The notes: a model not told the origin generated them from the letters alone. Numbered from the stretch's first letter, positions 10,061 to 19,499 are shown. The stretch: 64,000 nt of DNA from Brevundimonas naejangsanensis DSM 23858 (GCF_000421705.1 NZ_ATXN01000003.1:5001-69000); one strand, 5' to 3'. Numbers and translations: made by a program.

Positions 10061-12040
10061 TTGCGCGAAATTTATTGCAAACCTGCTCTACCAATAGCGG
10101 CTTTGAGCCGACCGAGATCTTCGCGCGCGCTGGCGAACCTCGCCGCCGGCTCAGCGGCTGTCGCCGCGCTTGTAACAAATGTTTCCGGAGCCCGGGCACA
10201 AGAGAGCGCTGTGCGCTCAGCCGTCGACGCGTTCGGAGAACGTACCGGCATTGAGCAGCTCGGTCTCTACAGCGAAAGTCAGGTCAGGGGCTTTGATCTA
10301 CAGGCCTCGGGCGCCTACCGGGTTGATGACGCCTATTTCAGCCGCGCAGCTCCCTTGAATGACCCTCTACTGACTGGCGTAGGCGTTCGAGTGGGAATTA
10401 ACGCGTCCCGACTGGCTTATCCATCTCCGACGGGTGTCGTGAACTATCGGTTGCGGTCGCCTGCTGCAGACGATTTTCTGAATATAGGCGCCGGTTGGCG
10501 GGACTTCGGGACACGTACGCTGGAGTTGAACGGCTCATGGCGTGCAGCGGAAGGCGCGGGGTTCGCCGGGGGACTCGTGTGGCGGCCGGACGCCCAGTGG
10601 CCTATTGGGAATGGACGCGCCTTCGACGCTGGCTTAGTCGGGCAGGTCAGGCTCGCAGACGGCCATATGCTAAAGGCTTTCGCGTCCGTTTACGACCGCG
10701 CCTATAATGGCGACTACAGCGTCCGCGCCAGCGGAGACGCACTACCGCCCTTTATCCGAGACCGCCGCAATCGCTCGTCGAACTGGGCGCGCGTGGAGTC
10801 TACGAACGTCAATCTCGGTTTCATCTATTCCGCAGATCGCGGTCCTTGGTCGGTTGACGCGTCTGCTTTTCGTTCGATGTTCGATGCGGAGCGGGAAGAT
10901 TTCACTATCATCTCCGCCGCGGCAAACGGGACGGCGTCCGGCGAAACCCTCATCACCGGGCCCCGCACCAACATATCGGATTCAGCCGAGTTACGGATCA
11001 GCCGGATGGTGTCGCGCGGGGAGTTTTCCCATCTATTCAGCGGATCGGTGCGAGGCCGCGCCAGCACGGTCGAGTTCTCGACCGTCCGCTCAGCTCCGAT
11101 TCCAGCGTTTAGATTGCCCGACATACCAGCCGCCACTGCGCCGATCACGTGGAGCGGGGTGTACGGCGAGGACCGCGTCGAGCAGATGACAGCGTCCCTC
11201 GGATATGGCCTGATCTGGAACGATCGCTTGGAGATGCGCCTCGGCACCCACCGAACCCGCTATGACAAGACCGTAACCCCCCTTTCGGGATCAATCACTC
11301 GGGGCATAGACGAAAGCACGCTGTTCAACGTTTCAGGAGTCTGGACCGTGCAGGAGCGAACGAGTCTTTTCGCGAGCTGGGTTACGGGCCTGGAAGAGAC
11401 TGGCGTGGCCCCCCAGACGGCTACAAACAGAAACCAAGTGCTTGAGCCGGTCGAAGCTCGCCAAATGGAACTCGGGGTGCGCCACCGCGTGTCAGAAGGT
11501 CTGAACCTGATCGTCGCCGTTTTCGATGTGTCCAAGCCCATGATGGGCTTCCGGCCGGACCAGAGCTATGGGGCCGTTGGCGAGGTTCGTCACCGCGGTG
11601 TGGAGGGTTCGCTCGCCGGCGCCCTGTCGGAGCGAACCAGCATCGTCGTAGGCGCCGTGGCGATCGATCCGCTGATATCCGGGTCGCTGGTCGAGGCGGG
11701 GCAGGTCGGAACGCGTCCCGTTGGCGTGTCGCGCCTTGTGGCCAACGCCAGCATTGAACACAGAATTTGGCGAACGGTTTCGGTCGATGCGCAGGCGAAC
11801 TATATCGGGAAACGCGCCGTGGACGCCCTCGGCACGCTGACGACACCAGAAATCACCACGCTCAATCTTGGAGCTCGGACAAGCTTCCGTGTGGCGGACA
11901 GGCCAGTGCAGGTGCGGGTCTTGGCGACCAACGTGACAGGGGAGAAAGGCTATCTGGCAAGCCCGTCCGGCCTGCTCTCCTGGGTGGCTCCGCCTACAGT
12001 TCGCGCCATGTTCACCCTGACACTAGGCGGAATGCAATGA
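10061..12040 (+). CDS. TonB-dependent outer-membrane receptor with short plug
   Basis: 659 residues. A signal peptide with a hydrophobic stretch NLAAGSAAVAALVTNVSGARA (about 27-47) and likely cleavage after ARA is followed by a reduced plug (about 50-130, containing QVRGFDLQASG and GVNYR-like GVVNYRLRSP), then a long beta-rich barrel ending in a typical terminal strand TVRAMFTLTLGG. Normal siderophore receptors have a 120-150 residue plug with a TonB box; I see no clear TonB box. The start is TTG at 10061 with GGAGG five bases before it. A relict FecI-type sigma gene lies 4 kb upstream, which may hint at iron transport, but the substrate is unknown. Confidence 0.75.
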   Translation: MREIYCKPALPIAALSRPRSSRALANLAAGSAAVAALVTNVSGARAQESAVRSAVDAFGERTGIEQLGLYSESQVRGFDLQASGAYRVDDAYFSRAAPLNDPLLTGVGVRVGINASRLAYPSPTGVVNYRLRSPAADDFLNIGAGWRDFGTRTLELNGSWRAAEGAGFAGGLVWRPDAQWPIGNGRAFDAGLVGQVRLADGHMLKAFASVYDRAYNGDYSVRASGDALPPFIRDRRNRSSNWARVESTNVNLGFIYSADRGPWSVDASAFRSMFDAEREDFTIISAAANGTASGETLITGPRTNISDSAELRISRMVSRGEFSHLFSGSVRGRASTVEFSTVRSAPIPAFRLPDIPAATAPITWSGVYGEDRVEQMTASLGYGLIWNDRLEMRLGTHRTRYDKTVTPLSGSITRGIDESTLFNVSGVWTVQERTSLFASWVTGLEETGVAPQTATNRNQVLEPVEARQMELGVRHRVSEGLNLIVAVFDVSKPMMGFRPDQSYGAVGEVRHRGVEGSLAGALSERTSIVVGAVAIDPLISGSLVEAGQVGTRPVGVSRLVANASIEHRIWRTVSVDAQANYIGKRAVDALGTLTTPEITTLNLGARTSFRVADRPVQVRVLATNVTGEKGYLASPSGLLSWVAPPTVRAMFTLTLGGMQ

Positions 12041-13064
12041 ACCTCGCAGATGAAGCGTGAAGCGAGTGCATGGCAGGGGGGGGGGAGTCTTCAGCGCGGC
12101 AAGCGGTTTTTTTCGGGCCGAATTTCCGATTTTATTGAGGGGCAGCGGGAAGAAGGGGCGTTAAAGGTGGCGCATGTCATCAGCCCGCTGCGTGAATAGG
12201 AAGCTGGAAACCCGTTGCCGTCGGCAGGAAGCATCGGCGCTATAGGGGTCGTCTAAGAGAGGCGGGCGCGGAACCTGTTGAAGATTAACCGACGCGGGCC
12301 AGTTGCTAAGTAACGCGCTGCGGGAGTCAGCGAGTCTGCGTTCATTGGTCGGGAATCGAAACGTGGAAATTTAATCAAGAGTAGACGTTTCGGCTCCAGG
12401 GGAAAGAACTGGCGCCATGAGGTCGGGGCCGCAAGCCAGCTCTTTCTTTTTGTAATTGGTTGCTGAGAGCATTTCGGCACTCAGTGCATCGTTCCTGACT
12501 TAATGCTGACCCTCTGCCCACCTGTTCGTCGCCATCTCGATCCGCTCCAAGCGCATGGCTACCCGACCGACGGAACAACATATTGCTCTTCGCGAAGGTC
12601 TGCCCTGATCGTCAAGGCAGTAGGCTGCATGACCCGCACGGCGATCCTCAAGTAGGCTGCACTACATCGGCGTGGGTACAGCCCTAGAGGGCGATAGTTC
12701 TTGTAGCGGAAGGTGGCTGCGGTCTGGTCGGAGGCGATGAACTGGCAGGTTCGAGGTCGCGAAGCGCGAGGGCACATGAACTATGAGGTCAAAAAAAGCT
12801 TGCCCAGTGCGGCATGGGAGGGCCGATGGCGACACGGACGGCGAGACCACGACCGCACCCGCTGAGCCCGGCAGCCATGCCGATCAGGCTTCCCCGTGCG
12901 CGCGGCACGAAAAGCGGTTCTGCTCCCTTGCCAACATCGTCGTTCGATTGGTGCGCAGCGACGGCAGGCCGATAGGCCGTCGAGCGCCGTAAAGGGTACC
13001 CTGAAACTCCCATCCTGATCGGATCGTCCAGGGCGCGCACACGACCTGGCGTGACAACGCTTCA
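12041..13064. other. 1-kb region without convincing genes
   Basis: Only short, poorly conserved reading frames are present. A run of ten G residues occurs at 12076-12085 and a seven-T run follows at 12107-12113. Base composition is slightly lower in GC than in the neighbouring catabolic genes. It probably represents eroded sequence between the receptor and the GST/peptidase operon. Confidence 0.5.
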
Positions 13065-13688
13065 CTAGGCGTCGTGGGTTTCGCCCGACAGAGGGGTCGC
13101 CCGCATCGAGGCGCGGGCCTCGAACCGATCGAACCACAGACACAGGCGCGCATGGTCGCGGAAGCTGGGTAGGCCGCGAAACTCCAGCCAGCTCAGCGTC
13201 GTCGCCAGGGCGATGCGGCCGATGTCGATCTCGTCGTCCGGATGCAGGACGTCGTCGAGCCAGGCATAGCTGCTCAGCAGCTTGTCGATGTAGCCGTCGC
13301 GCAGCGGAGGATAGCGCAGATGCTCGGGCCGCCGGACCGCCTCCCAGCGGATCGCGATGCCCGCGTCGGCAAGGCCCTGGGCCACGGATTGCAGGGCCAG
13401 CGCCTGCCATCGCCGCTCGCCTTCGGCCGGGATCAGCGGGGCGCCCGCGTGGAGGGTGTCCAGATAGGCGCAGATGACATCGGAATCGAAGAGGGCGCCG
13501 CCGTCCTCGCGGATGAGGACCGGCACCTTGCCGAGGGGGTTTCGGGAAAACACCGCCTCGTTGCGAAGCGTCGGGCTGGTCTCGTGGTGGACCACCTCGA
13601 TGCGCTCCGCCAGGCCCGCCTCATGGGCGAAGACGAGGGCCTTGCGAGCGTAGGGCGAATGGGTCTGGTAAAGCAATGTCAGCGACAT
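13065..13688 (-). CDS. Glutathione S-transferase family protein
   Basis: 207 residues. The N-terminal thioredoxin-like domain (1-80) has the start LLYQTHSPYARKALVFAHEAG, with Ser11 in the usual catalytic position, then GKVPVLI and the cis-Pro, and FDSDVICAYLD for gamma-glutamyl binding. A helical C-terminal domain follows (about 88-200). It conjugates or reduces small electrophiles with glutathione in the cytoplasm. It starts only 9 bases after the peptidase stop, so both belong to one operon that is divergent from the Lrp-type regulator. Confidence 0.88.
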   Translation of the reverse strand: MSLTLLYQTHSPYARKALVFAHEAGLAERIEVVHHETSPTLRNEAVFSRNPLGKVPVLIREDGGALFDSDVICAYLDTLHAGAPLIPAEGERRWQALALQSVAQGLADAGIAIRWEAVRRPEHLRYPPLRDGYIDKLLSSYAWLDDVLHPDDEIDIGRIALATTLSWLEFRGLPSFRDHARLCLWFDRFEARASMRATPLSGETHDA

Positions 13689-13696
13689 GTCCGGCC

Positions 13697-15127
13697 TCAG
13701 AGAGAAGAAGGGGCGGGGCGTCCGCCCGCATCATGAAGGATTTGCGCCAGGGCGAGGGTTACGTTCAGCGCCGTCGGCAGATGAAGGAATTCGTTCGGTC
13801 CGTGGGCATTGGATTCGGGGCCGAGCACGCCGGTCACGACGAACTGGGTGCGCGGGAATTTCTCCCCCAGAATCGCCAGGAAGGGGATGCCCCCGCCCCC
13901 GCCGTAGAGGGCGGCGGCGCGCCCGAATGCGCCCTGGGAGGCGCGATCCAGCGACTGGGCGAGCCACGGCGCAATCGGCGGCGCGCTCCAGCCGGGCGAG
14001 ACGAAATCGATCTCGAACTTCACCTCGGCGCCGTAGGGCGGGTCGGCTTCCAGGATCGCCTTCAGCCGTCGCCCCGCCGGCTCCGGATCGAGCGTCGGCG
14101 GAAGACGCAGGCTGAGCTTCAGCGCGGTCATGGGCAGCATGACCGACGCGGCGTCGCCGATGGACGGCAGGCCGTCCGCGCCCGTGACGGCGAGCTGGGC
14201 CCTCCATGATCGATTGAGCGCCAGGGCGGCCCCCTCGCTCTCGACCGGCCGGACGCCGGGACGGAAGGGAAGGGCGTCGTAGAGGGCGCTTCCCAGCGCG
14301 TCGGCCGCGAAGACCGCCTCCTCTCGCCGATCGGCCGGAATCTCCACGGTGAACTCGGGCGGGAAGATTTCGCCCGTCGCGGGATTCTCCAACCGCGCCA
14401 GCAGGCCGGCGGCGATGCGGAAGCTCGAGGGGATCACCCCGGACGCCTCGCCGGAATGGACACCCTGGTCCAGCACGCGGACGCTGAGCACGCCGGCGAC
14501 CTGGCCCCGCAGCGAGGTGGTCGCCCACAGCTGGTCATAGTTTCCGCAGCCGGAATCGAGGGCGATCACCAGCGCCGGATCTCCAAGCCGGTCCAGGAGA
14601 TGATCCACGTAGAAGGGCAGGTCTTCGCTGCTGGATTCCTCGCACGCTTCGATCAGGATCAGGATGCGCGGATGAGAAAGGCCCTGGAGCCTCAGAGCCT
14701 GAACGGCGAGGATCGCGCTGAATATCGCATAGCCGTCGTCCGCCCCGCCGCGTCCGTAAAGACGGTCTCCTTCCAGCGACGGCGCCCAGGCGCTGCGCCC
14801 TGGCGCCCAGCCGTCCATGGGCGGTTGCTTGTCCAGGTGGCCATAGACCAGCACCGGCTGTTCGCTGTCGCCGGGGATGTCAATGAACAGCACCGGTGTG
14901 CGGTCCTCCAGGGTGATGATCTCGACGGTCGAACCGGGAACGCCCGACAGTTGTTCGCGCGCCCAGGCGGCCATGAGATCCGCCGCACGATCCATATGGC
15001 CGTGGGCTTTCCAGTCCGGGTCGAAGGCTGGAGATTCACAGGGTATGGCGATGTATTCTAGCAACGGCGGCATGACCTCTGCGGTCCATCTGTCCTCGAT
15101 GAAGCTGCGTAGACGCACGATATCCAT
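13697..15127 (-). CDS. M20-family metallopeptidase
   Basis: 476 residues when started at the ATG at 15127 (the frame is open further upstream to 15229 but without family similarity). Zinc ligands and catalytic residues of clan MH are visible: GHLDKQPPMDGW with His and Asp, YGRGGADDGYA with the bridging Asp, and EACEESSSEDL with the catalytic Glu pair. A lid/dimerisation domain sits in the middle. It cleaves dipeptides or N-acyl amino acids. It shares an operon with the GST. An Lrp regulator and a PLP lyase lie across the divergent gap, suggesting use of an unusual amino acid or its conjugate, as in the E. coli ygeX-ygeY pair. Confidence 0.85.
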   Translation of the reverse strand: MDIVRLRSFIEDRWTAEVMPPLLEYIAIPCESPAFDPDWKAHGHMDRAADLMAAWAREQLSGVPGSTVEIITLEDRTPVLFIDIPGDSEQPVLVYGHLDKQPPMDGWAPGRSAWAPSLEGDRLYGRGGADDGYAIFSAILAVQALRLQGLSHPRILILIEACEESSSEDLPFYVDHLLDRLGDPALVIALDSGCGNYDQLWATTSLRGQVAGVLSVRVLDQGVHSGEASGVIPSSFRIAAGLLARLENPATGEIFPPEFTVEIPADRREEAVFAADALGSALYDALPFRPGVRPVESEGAALALNRSWRAQLAVTGADGLPSIGDAASVMLPMTALKLSLRLPPTLDPEPAGRRLKAILEADPPYGAEVKFEIDFVSPGWSAPPIAPWLAQSLDRASQGAFGRAAALYGGGGGIPFLAILGEKFPRTQFVVTGVLGPESNAHGPNEFLHLPTALNVTLALAQILHDAGGRPAPSSL

Positions 15128-15248
15128 GTACAAAAGTCTCTTCTGGTCGGCGGAGACAAAGAACGTAGCGGCAGGGGCGCGCCGTCTGGCCGCGATCTGA
15201 TGCGGTTTGATGCAGTTTTTCTGCGTCACCGTGCGTTACAAAGGCAGT

Positions 15249-15725
15249 ATGACGCTAGACGACTTTGATCGCCGCCTGCTGAACCTGGTGCAGGACAACG
15301 CCGAGCAGACAGCCGAGGCGCTAGCCGCCCTGGTGCCGCTCTCGCCATCCGCCATCCAGCGTCGGCTTCGCCGTTTGCGGGAGCAGGGCGTCATTTCCCG
15401 CACGATCGCCGTGGCGGATCCTCGGCGCGTTGGGCGTCCGACCTTCTTTGTCGTGGGGCTGCATATCGAAAGCGAGCGGCCGGAGCTGCTGGTGGAACTG
15501 CGCCGATGGCTGACGAAGGAGGATGCCGTTCAGCAGGCGTTCTACGTCACGGGAGAGGCGGACTTCATAGCAGTCGTGACCGCGCCCGACGCCGTCGGCT
15601 TTGAAGCGTTGATGAGGCGTCTCGTTAGTGAGAACCCTAACGTGAAGCGATACACTACCAATGTTGCGATGAGCATTGTGAAGCGGGGGTTGATGATTCC
15701 GGTCCCTCCGGTCGCTGAGGACTGA
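15249..15725 (+). CDS. Lrp/AsnC-family transcriptional regulator
   Basis: 158 residues. The start at ATG 15249 gives MTLDDFDRRLLNLVQ, the canonical family N-terminus; the frame extends upstream to 15207 without similarity. HTH at about 20-55 (LSPSAIQRRLRRLREQGVI), then a RAM ligand-binding domain (about 65-150). It senses amino acids and binds DNA as an octamer. It is divergent from the peptidase-GST operon with about 120 bases between starts and is followed by the PLP lyase, so it likely controls both. Confidence 0.88.
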   Translation: MTLDDFDRRLLNLVQDNAEQTAEALAALVPLSPSAIQRRLRRLREQGVISRTIAVADPRRVGRPTFFVVGLHIESERPELLVELRRWLTKEDAVQQAFYVTGEADFIAVVTAPDAVGFEALMRRLVSENPNVKRYTTNVAMSIVKRGLMIPVPPVAED

Positions 15726-15843
15726 GCGGATCAAACCGCTGGATCGTGGCTGAGCCGCGCCTATCGTCGACTTTCGCGTTTTGGCCGCGTCGACGCGCCT
15801 TTGATCGCGGTTGAACGGCGTGAGGCTCGGGTAATCTGTCGGC

Positions 15844-16893
15844 ATGTCCAATGCGATGTCTAATATCCGGTCGACGCTCCTTTCGATCTGGCCTGACTAT
15901 GAACCTACGCCGCTGATCGATTGTCCAGCCTTGGCGGATCTAGCGGGAGTGGATCGAGTTCTGATCAAGAACGAAGGCTGTCGTCCGCTCGGGAACTTCA
16001 AGGCTCTGGGCGGCATGATCGCCGGATTGAAGGCGATCGCGCGATCGGTCGGAGCGGATTTCGGGGCCTTTCTGGCCAATCCCGACGCTTTCGGCGCTCT
16101 GCCCGCCCTGGTCTGCGCCAGCGACGGCAACCACGGCCTGGCGGTCGCGGCCGCGGCCCGGCGCGCGAACGCCCAGGCGATCATCTATCTGCCTGCCGAG
16201 GTTTCGAGCGTGCGGGCGGCGCGGATTGAGCGCGCCGGCGGCCAGGTGGTGCGGATCGACGGCACCTATGACGACGCCGTGGATGCGGCGCGGCGCGCGG
16301 CGGCGCGGGGACAGGGCGTGCTGGTCGCTGACACCACTGACGTCTTGGACGATCCAGTCGTGCGCGACGTCATGGCCGGCTATCGCGCCATAAGCGAGGA
16401 GGCGCTGGCCCAACTTGAACAGACGAGGGTTGGGCGGCCGACCCATCTTTTCATCCAAGCTGGGGTTGGGGGGCTGGCCGCCGCGATGGCGGATGGCTTT
16501 GCGGGCCCGCCGTCTCCCAGCCCACGTCTTTTGGTTGTCGAGCCCCGGGCGGCGGCTTGTGTTGCTCGGGCACTGGCGGAGGGGCGGCCCCAGAAGGTGG
16601 AGGGAGGTTTGACGACGCAAGCGGAGATGCTGTCGTGCGGGCTTGCTTCCACTCCCGCCCTGGCGACGCTCCAGCGCCACGGGGCGCAAGCTCTGCAGGT
16701 CGACGAGGCCGAGTTGTTAGATGCAGTGGATATCTTACGATCGACGACGGGACTGCAGACGACGCCCTCCGGAGTGGCGGGTCTGGCTGGTTTGTTGGCA
16801 AATTCAAGCATCCAGAAGCGACGATTCAAAATAGATCTTGATCGTAAAAGCCGAATTCTTCTTGTTGTCACTGAAGGTAGGGCTGATGGCTAG
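15844..16893 (+). CDS. PLP-dependent lyase, diaminopropionate ammonia-lyase-like
   Basis: 349 residues of fold type II PLP enzymes. NFKALGG (about 48-54) holds the Schiff-base lysine, SDGNHGLAVA (about 92-101) is the substrate loop, and QAGVGGLAAA (about 202-211) is the phosphate-binding glycine loop. The motif FKALGG and overall order fit diaminopropionate ammonia-lyase rather than threonine dehydratase; the C-terminal regulatory domain of the latter is absent. It would deaminate a 2,3-diamino or hydroxy amino acid to a keto acid. The Lrp gene 119 bases upstream and the peptidase support a peptide/amino-acid scavenging module. Confidence 0.78.
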   Translation: MSNAMSNIRSTLLSIWPDYEPTPLIDCPALADLAGVDRVLIKNEGCRPLGNFKALGGMIAGLKAIARSVGADFGAFLANPDAFGALPALVCASDGNHGLAVAAAARRANAQAIIYLPAEVSSVRAARIERAGGQVVRIDGTYDDAVDAARRAAARGQGVLVADTTDVLDDPVVRDVMAGYRAISEEALAQLEQTRVGRPTHLFIQAGVGGLAAAMADGFAGPPSPSPRLLVVEPRAAACVARALAEGRPQKVEGGLTTQAEMLSCGLASTPALATLQRHGAQALQVDEAELLDAVDILRSTTGLQTTPSGVAGLAGLLANSSIQKRRFKIDLDRKSRILLVVTEGRADG

Positions 16894-17008
16894 TGATGAA
16901 AGTCATTCTTTCTGTCGTTCCGGTCTTCGTGCTCGGTGTGGTTGCGAGATGGTTCCGGGTAGTCTGGCAAAAAAGTTATCTTGTTTAACATAAATCATAG
17001 GTGTCGGT

Positions 17009-17710
17009 ATGTTTCGTCTTAAGGCGATATTCGGGTCGAGCTTGTATGTCGTGTTGATGGTCGCGACGGCAGGGGAAACCAACGCGCAGGACCTGGCATC
17101 TGATCGTCCGTCGCTCGAGGCCATTGAGAAGATCATTGTGGACCGCGAGCCAATCACCCGCGTGCAAGCGCCGGATCACGACCGCATCACTGCGCGCCGC
17201 ATCGATATTGTTGATGCTGAGGGCACGATCCGCATGACGTTGGCCGGAACCACGCCCGCTCCAATCATCGACGGAATCCAGTACAAGCGAGCGTTCGACG
17301 TCGCTGGACTCGTCATCTACGATAAAAGCGGCAGTGAACGTGGTGGGCTAGGAACTGCCGACGTCGATGGTGGGATGGCTATCCTGGCCCTAGACCACCC
17401 GGCGATGGACGCAATCGGTTGGCGGGTGTCGCCAGACGGTGAGGTCAATTTCCTTATTAATCAGGCGCCGGCCCTGATACGCGATGAGGCTTTGGGGGGC
17501 GCGCTTGTGCCGGGCGTCAGCACCCCGACGCGAATTCGTCTGACCGTCGCTGCGAACGGGACGCCCAGCGTCGCTCTATCGGACAAGAACGACAAGCCGC
17601 GTCTTCGGTTGACGGTTACGGATGCTGGTTTTGGCGCTATCGAATTTCTCGACGCTGCCGGAGAGGTCGTTCACACGATCGCGCCGGAGGCCGACGAGTT
17701 GCCTAGATGA
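17009..17710 (+). CDS. Secreted hypothetical protein
   Basis: 233 residues with a signal peptide (1-26, positive FRLK then a hydrophobic core, cleavage after TNA). The mature part is predicted all-beta with repeated strands of the type RIDIVDAEGTIRMTL, GLVIYDKSGSERGG and RLTVTDAGFGAIEFLDAAGEV, each followed by a Gly/Asp turn. This looks like a repeat-built beta solenoid or sandwich. Function not known. It precedes the paired SMR genes but is separated from them by about 200 bases. Confidence 0.7.
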   Translation: MFRLKAIFGSSLYVVLMVATAGETNAQDLASDRPSLEAIEKIIVDREPITRVQAPDHDRITARRIDIVDAEGTIRMTLAGTTPAPIIDGIQYKRAFDVAGLVIYDKSGSERGGLGTADVDGGMAILALDHPAMDAIGWRVSPDGEVNFLINQAPALIRDEALGGALVPGVSTPTRIRLTVAANGTPSVALSDKNDKPRLRLTVTDAGFGAIEFLDAAGEVVHTIAPEADELPR

Positions 17711-17870
17711 TTGGGGCGACACGTTTGCCGAACCTGCCGATCCGCTGAACTAGAAAAACTGATGCCGAGGCGGTCGCGGCGCTTGGCTTGGCCGTGTGGT
17801 CCAGTCGAGCGGCGAGGTCGCTCCTGCGTGGCTGTGAGCCATGCAGCAAAGAGTCGCCTAGATGCGCTTC

Positions 17871-17896
17871 GTCAGCGCCCTTCAAACGGCGCTGAC
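17871..17896. promoter_or_regulatory. 9-bp perfect inverted repeat before SMR genes
   Basis: GTCAGCGCC (17871-17879) pairs with GGCGCTGAC (17888-17896) around an 8-base loop, ending 21 bases before the first SMR start. It could be a repressor operator or an RNA hairpin that masks initiation. The loop CTTCAAAC does not show the ACGR sequence of guanidine-II riboswitches. Confidence 0.45.
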
Positions 17897-17917
17897 CTTA
17901 ATGAAAGAAACAAAACG

Positions 17918-18238
17918 ATGAGTTGGCTATATCTTGGAATCGCCGTGATCTTTGAGATCGCAGTGGCAATCAGCGCAGGCAGGGCGATGGGCTTCACGCG
18001 CCTCTCGTGGACTGTGGCGACGCTCATCAGCGGGGCTATTGCGACCTTCTTTCTGAGCCTTGCACTTCTCACCTTCGACGTTGGTGTCGGCTACGCCATT
18101 TGGACGTCCGTGGCCGGGGTGGGAATCGTTGTGATCGGCGCTCTGTTCTTTGGCCAGCGACTGAACTGGCAAAAGATTCTCGGCATGGTCGTTGTCATTG
18201 GCGGCGTGGTCGGCCTGCGTCTGAGTGGCGCTGCCTGA
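17918..18238 (+). CDS. SMR family exporter subunit 1
   Basis: 106 residues, four membrane helices, the size of small multidrug resistance proteins. The essential membrane Glu is present in helix 1 (VIFEIAVA, Glu13). The ATG at 17918 is chosen because the family starts with MSWLYL; the frame is open from 17711. A second SMR gene follows after 47 bases. Paired SMR proteins, such as YkkCD, usually work as antiparallel heterodimers that export guanidinium or quaternary ammonium ions using protons. Confidence 0.88.
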   Translation: MSWLYLGIAVIFEIAVAISAGRAMGFTRLSWTVATLISGAIATFFLSLALLTFDVGVGYAIWTSVAGVGIVVIGALFFGQRLNWQKILGMVVVIGGVVGLRLSGAA

Positions 18239-18285
18239 GCCCTTGCCTCGTTCACATAATCCTCAATCAATCCGAGAGCCCTCCT

Positions 18286-18657
18286 ATGACGATTAAAGAT
18301 TCAACTTCTCAGGGCCGTGCATGGCTAATGCTTATGCTCGCGAGCCTCTTTGAAATCGGATATGCGCTGAGTGTTGGCGGAAGCCAAGCCTTTACGGTCC
18401 TTACGTGGTCCGCTGCGGCCGTGGTCTTCTTTCTTCTTACGCTTTATTTCCTTAGCGCCGCGCTGCGGACAATTGACGTGGGCATCGGTTATGCAGTGTG
18501 GGCCGGAATCGGCTCGGTTGGAGCCGCCGTGTTTGGGGGCGTTCTGCTCAATCAACCGCTTACCTTGGTTCAGGGGGGCTGGCTGGCGGTCATCGTCGCC
18601 GGCGTCGTCTGGCTGAAACTCGCCGACAGCGCCAAGCTTCAAGGGCAAGAGGCCTGA
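18286..18657 (+). CDS. SMR family exporter subunit 2
   Basis: 123 residues with four membrane helices and the active Glu in LASLFEIGYAL (Glu23). The N-terminal extension of about ten polar residues and the longer C-terminus differ from subunit 1, as expected for the second half of an asymmetric pair. Spacing and orientation show co-transcription. Helix 1 resembles the SugE/Gdx branch more than EmrE, so guanidinium-like cations are the better guess; no substrate can be fixed by eye. Confidence 0.88.
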   Translation: MTIKDSTSQGRAWLMLMLASLFEIGYALSVGGSQAFTVLTWSAAAVVFFLLTLYFLSAALRTIDVGIGYAVWAGIGSVGAAVFGGVLLNQPLTLVQGGWLAVIVAGVVWLKLADSAKLQGQEA

Positions 18658-18723
18658 AGCTCATGATCCTCTGGGCCTTTGAATGTGTCTCAGAAGTCGG
18701 GGCGGCTTCTCTAAGGAGCCGCG

Positions 18724-18760
18724 TCGACGATGAGCGGTTCCCAAACTGCTTCATCGTCGA
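18724..18760. repeat. Long stem-loop after the SMR pair
   Basis: TCGACGATGA (18724-18733) pairs perfectly with TCATCGTCGA (18751-18760). The inner GC-GGTT and AACT-GC segments extend the stem with small mismatches, leaving a 4-base loop. It begins 66 bases after the second SMR gene. There is no T-run, so a classical terminator is doubtful; a REP-like element or an RNA-stabilising hairpin is also possible. Confidence 0.5.
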
Positions 18761-18944
18761 TCCTCTCGCGGTTAATCTCCGGCGCTGCGTCGACCCGCCA
18801 AGGGAACATCGTGTCCCGACGCGGACGCCGGGTTAAAGCGATACGCGCCGCCTGGCTCGTCCCAGAAAGGCGAGCCGCTTAGCGGGCTCTACATTCATGG
18901 CGCCAATTCATGTTGTGGCGCAGGTAGAAGTAGATTTCTCCTGA

Positions 18945-19290
18945 ATGCTACAAGACAGGCATGGCTTGGTTTTATCTGAGTATCGCGTCATCCCTTTGTT
19001 GTCCCGATCGCCGTGCTTCGAGCTTTGTATGCAAGAACTTGCTGCGCATTGTACACCTAAACCAGAGCTCTGTTTCGCGAATGATCGAACGGTGGGAGCG
19101 TGGCGGTCTGGCTGCCAGGGACCTGTGCTCGGACGACAGGGGTGGTATCTACGCGGTCCTTACTGACTGCGGATGGTTGCGTCTCGAAAGCGCCCAGTCT
19201 GACTACGAGAACGCACTCAATGTCGCTCTCAACGCTCAAGATTGCGAGAAACTGCTATCGGAGAAGTTCGCAGGCGCCGCCTCTGAGTAG
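18945..19290 (+). pseudogene. MarR-family regulator, frameshifted
   Basis: Two overlapping frames each give half of a MarR protein. Frame one (from 18945) reads LVLSEYRVIPLLSRSP and MQELAAH. Frame two continues HLNQSSVSRMIERWERGGLA, DDRGGIYAVLTDCG and on to a stop at 19290. One extra base around 19050-19053 (in CATTGTACACC) would account for the switch; removing it gives the usual MQELAAHxHLNQSSVSRM. The 5' end also seems short, as an in-frame stop lies just before 18945. The gene may once have regulated the SMR pair. Confidence 0.7.
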
Positions 19291-19499
19291 TGCCTCTCGG
19301 CTCCGCGGGTTTGGCCGGCGTGGAGTATGATGAGGGGGCTGGCGGGTTTGTGACGCATCACGGTTTGAACGCCAGAGCTGTACTGGAAGTGACGTGCTCC
19401 TGAGAATTTCCTCTTGGCCAAGTTAGAGTCCGACCCTTGAAAGGACGGACGGAATGAAATGAGCGGACATGATCGTCAGCGAGCCATCCTGGACCGGGC

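Noticed and set aside
12783..12992. Short frames between the receptor and the GST gene
   Set aside because: No similarity recognised, no ribosome-binding site, unconserved composition.
17711..17917. Guanidine riboswitch before the SMR pair
   Set aside because: The hairpin loop lacks the ACGR motif and no second matching hairpin was found.
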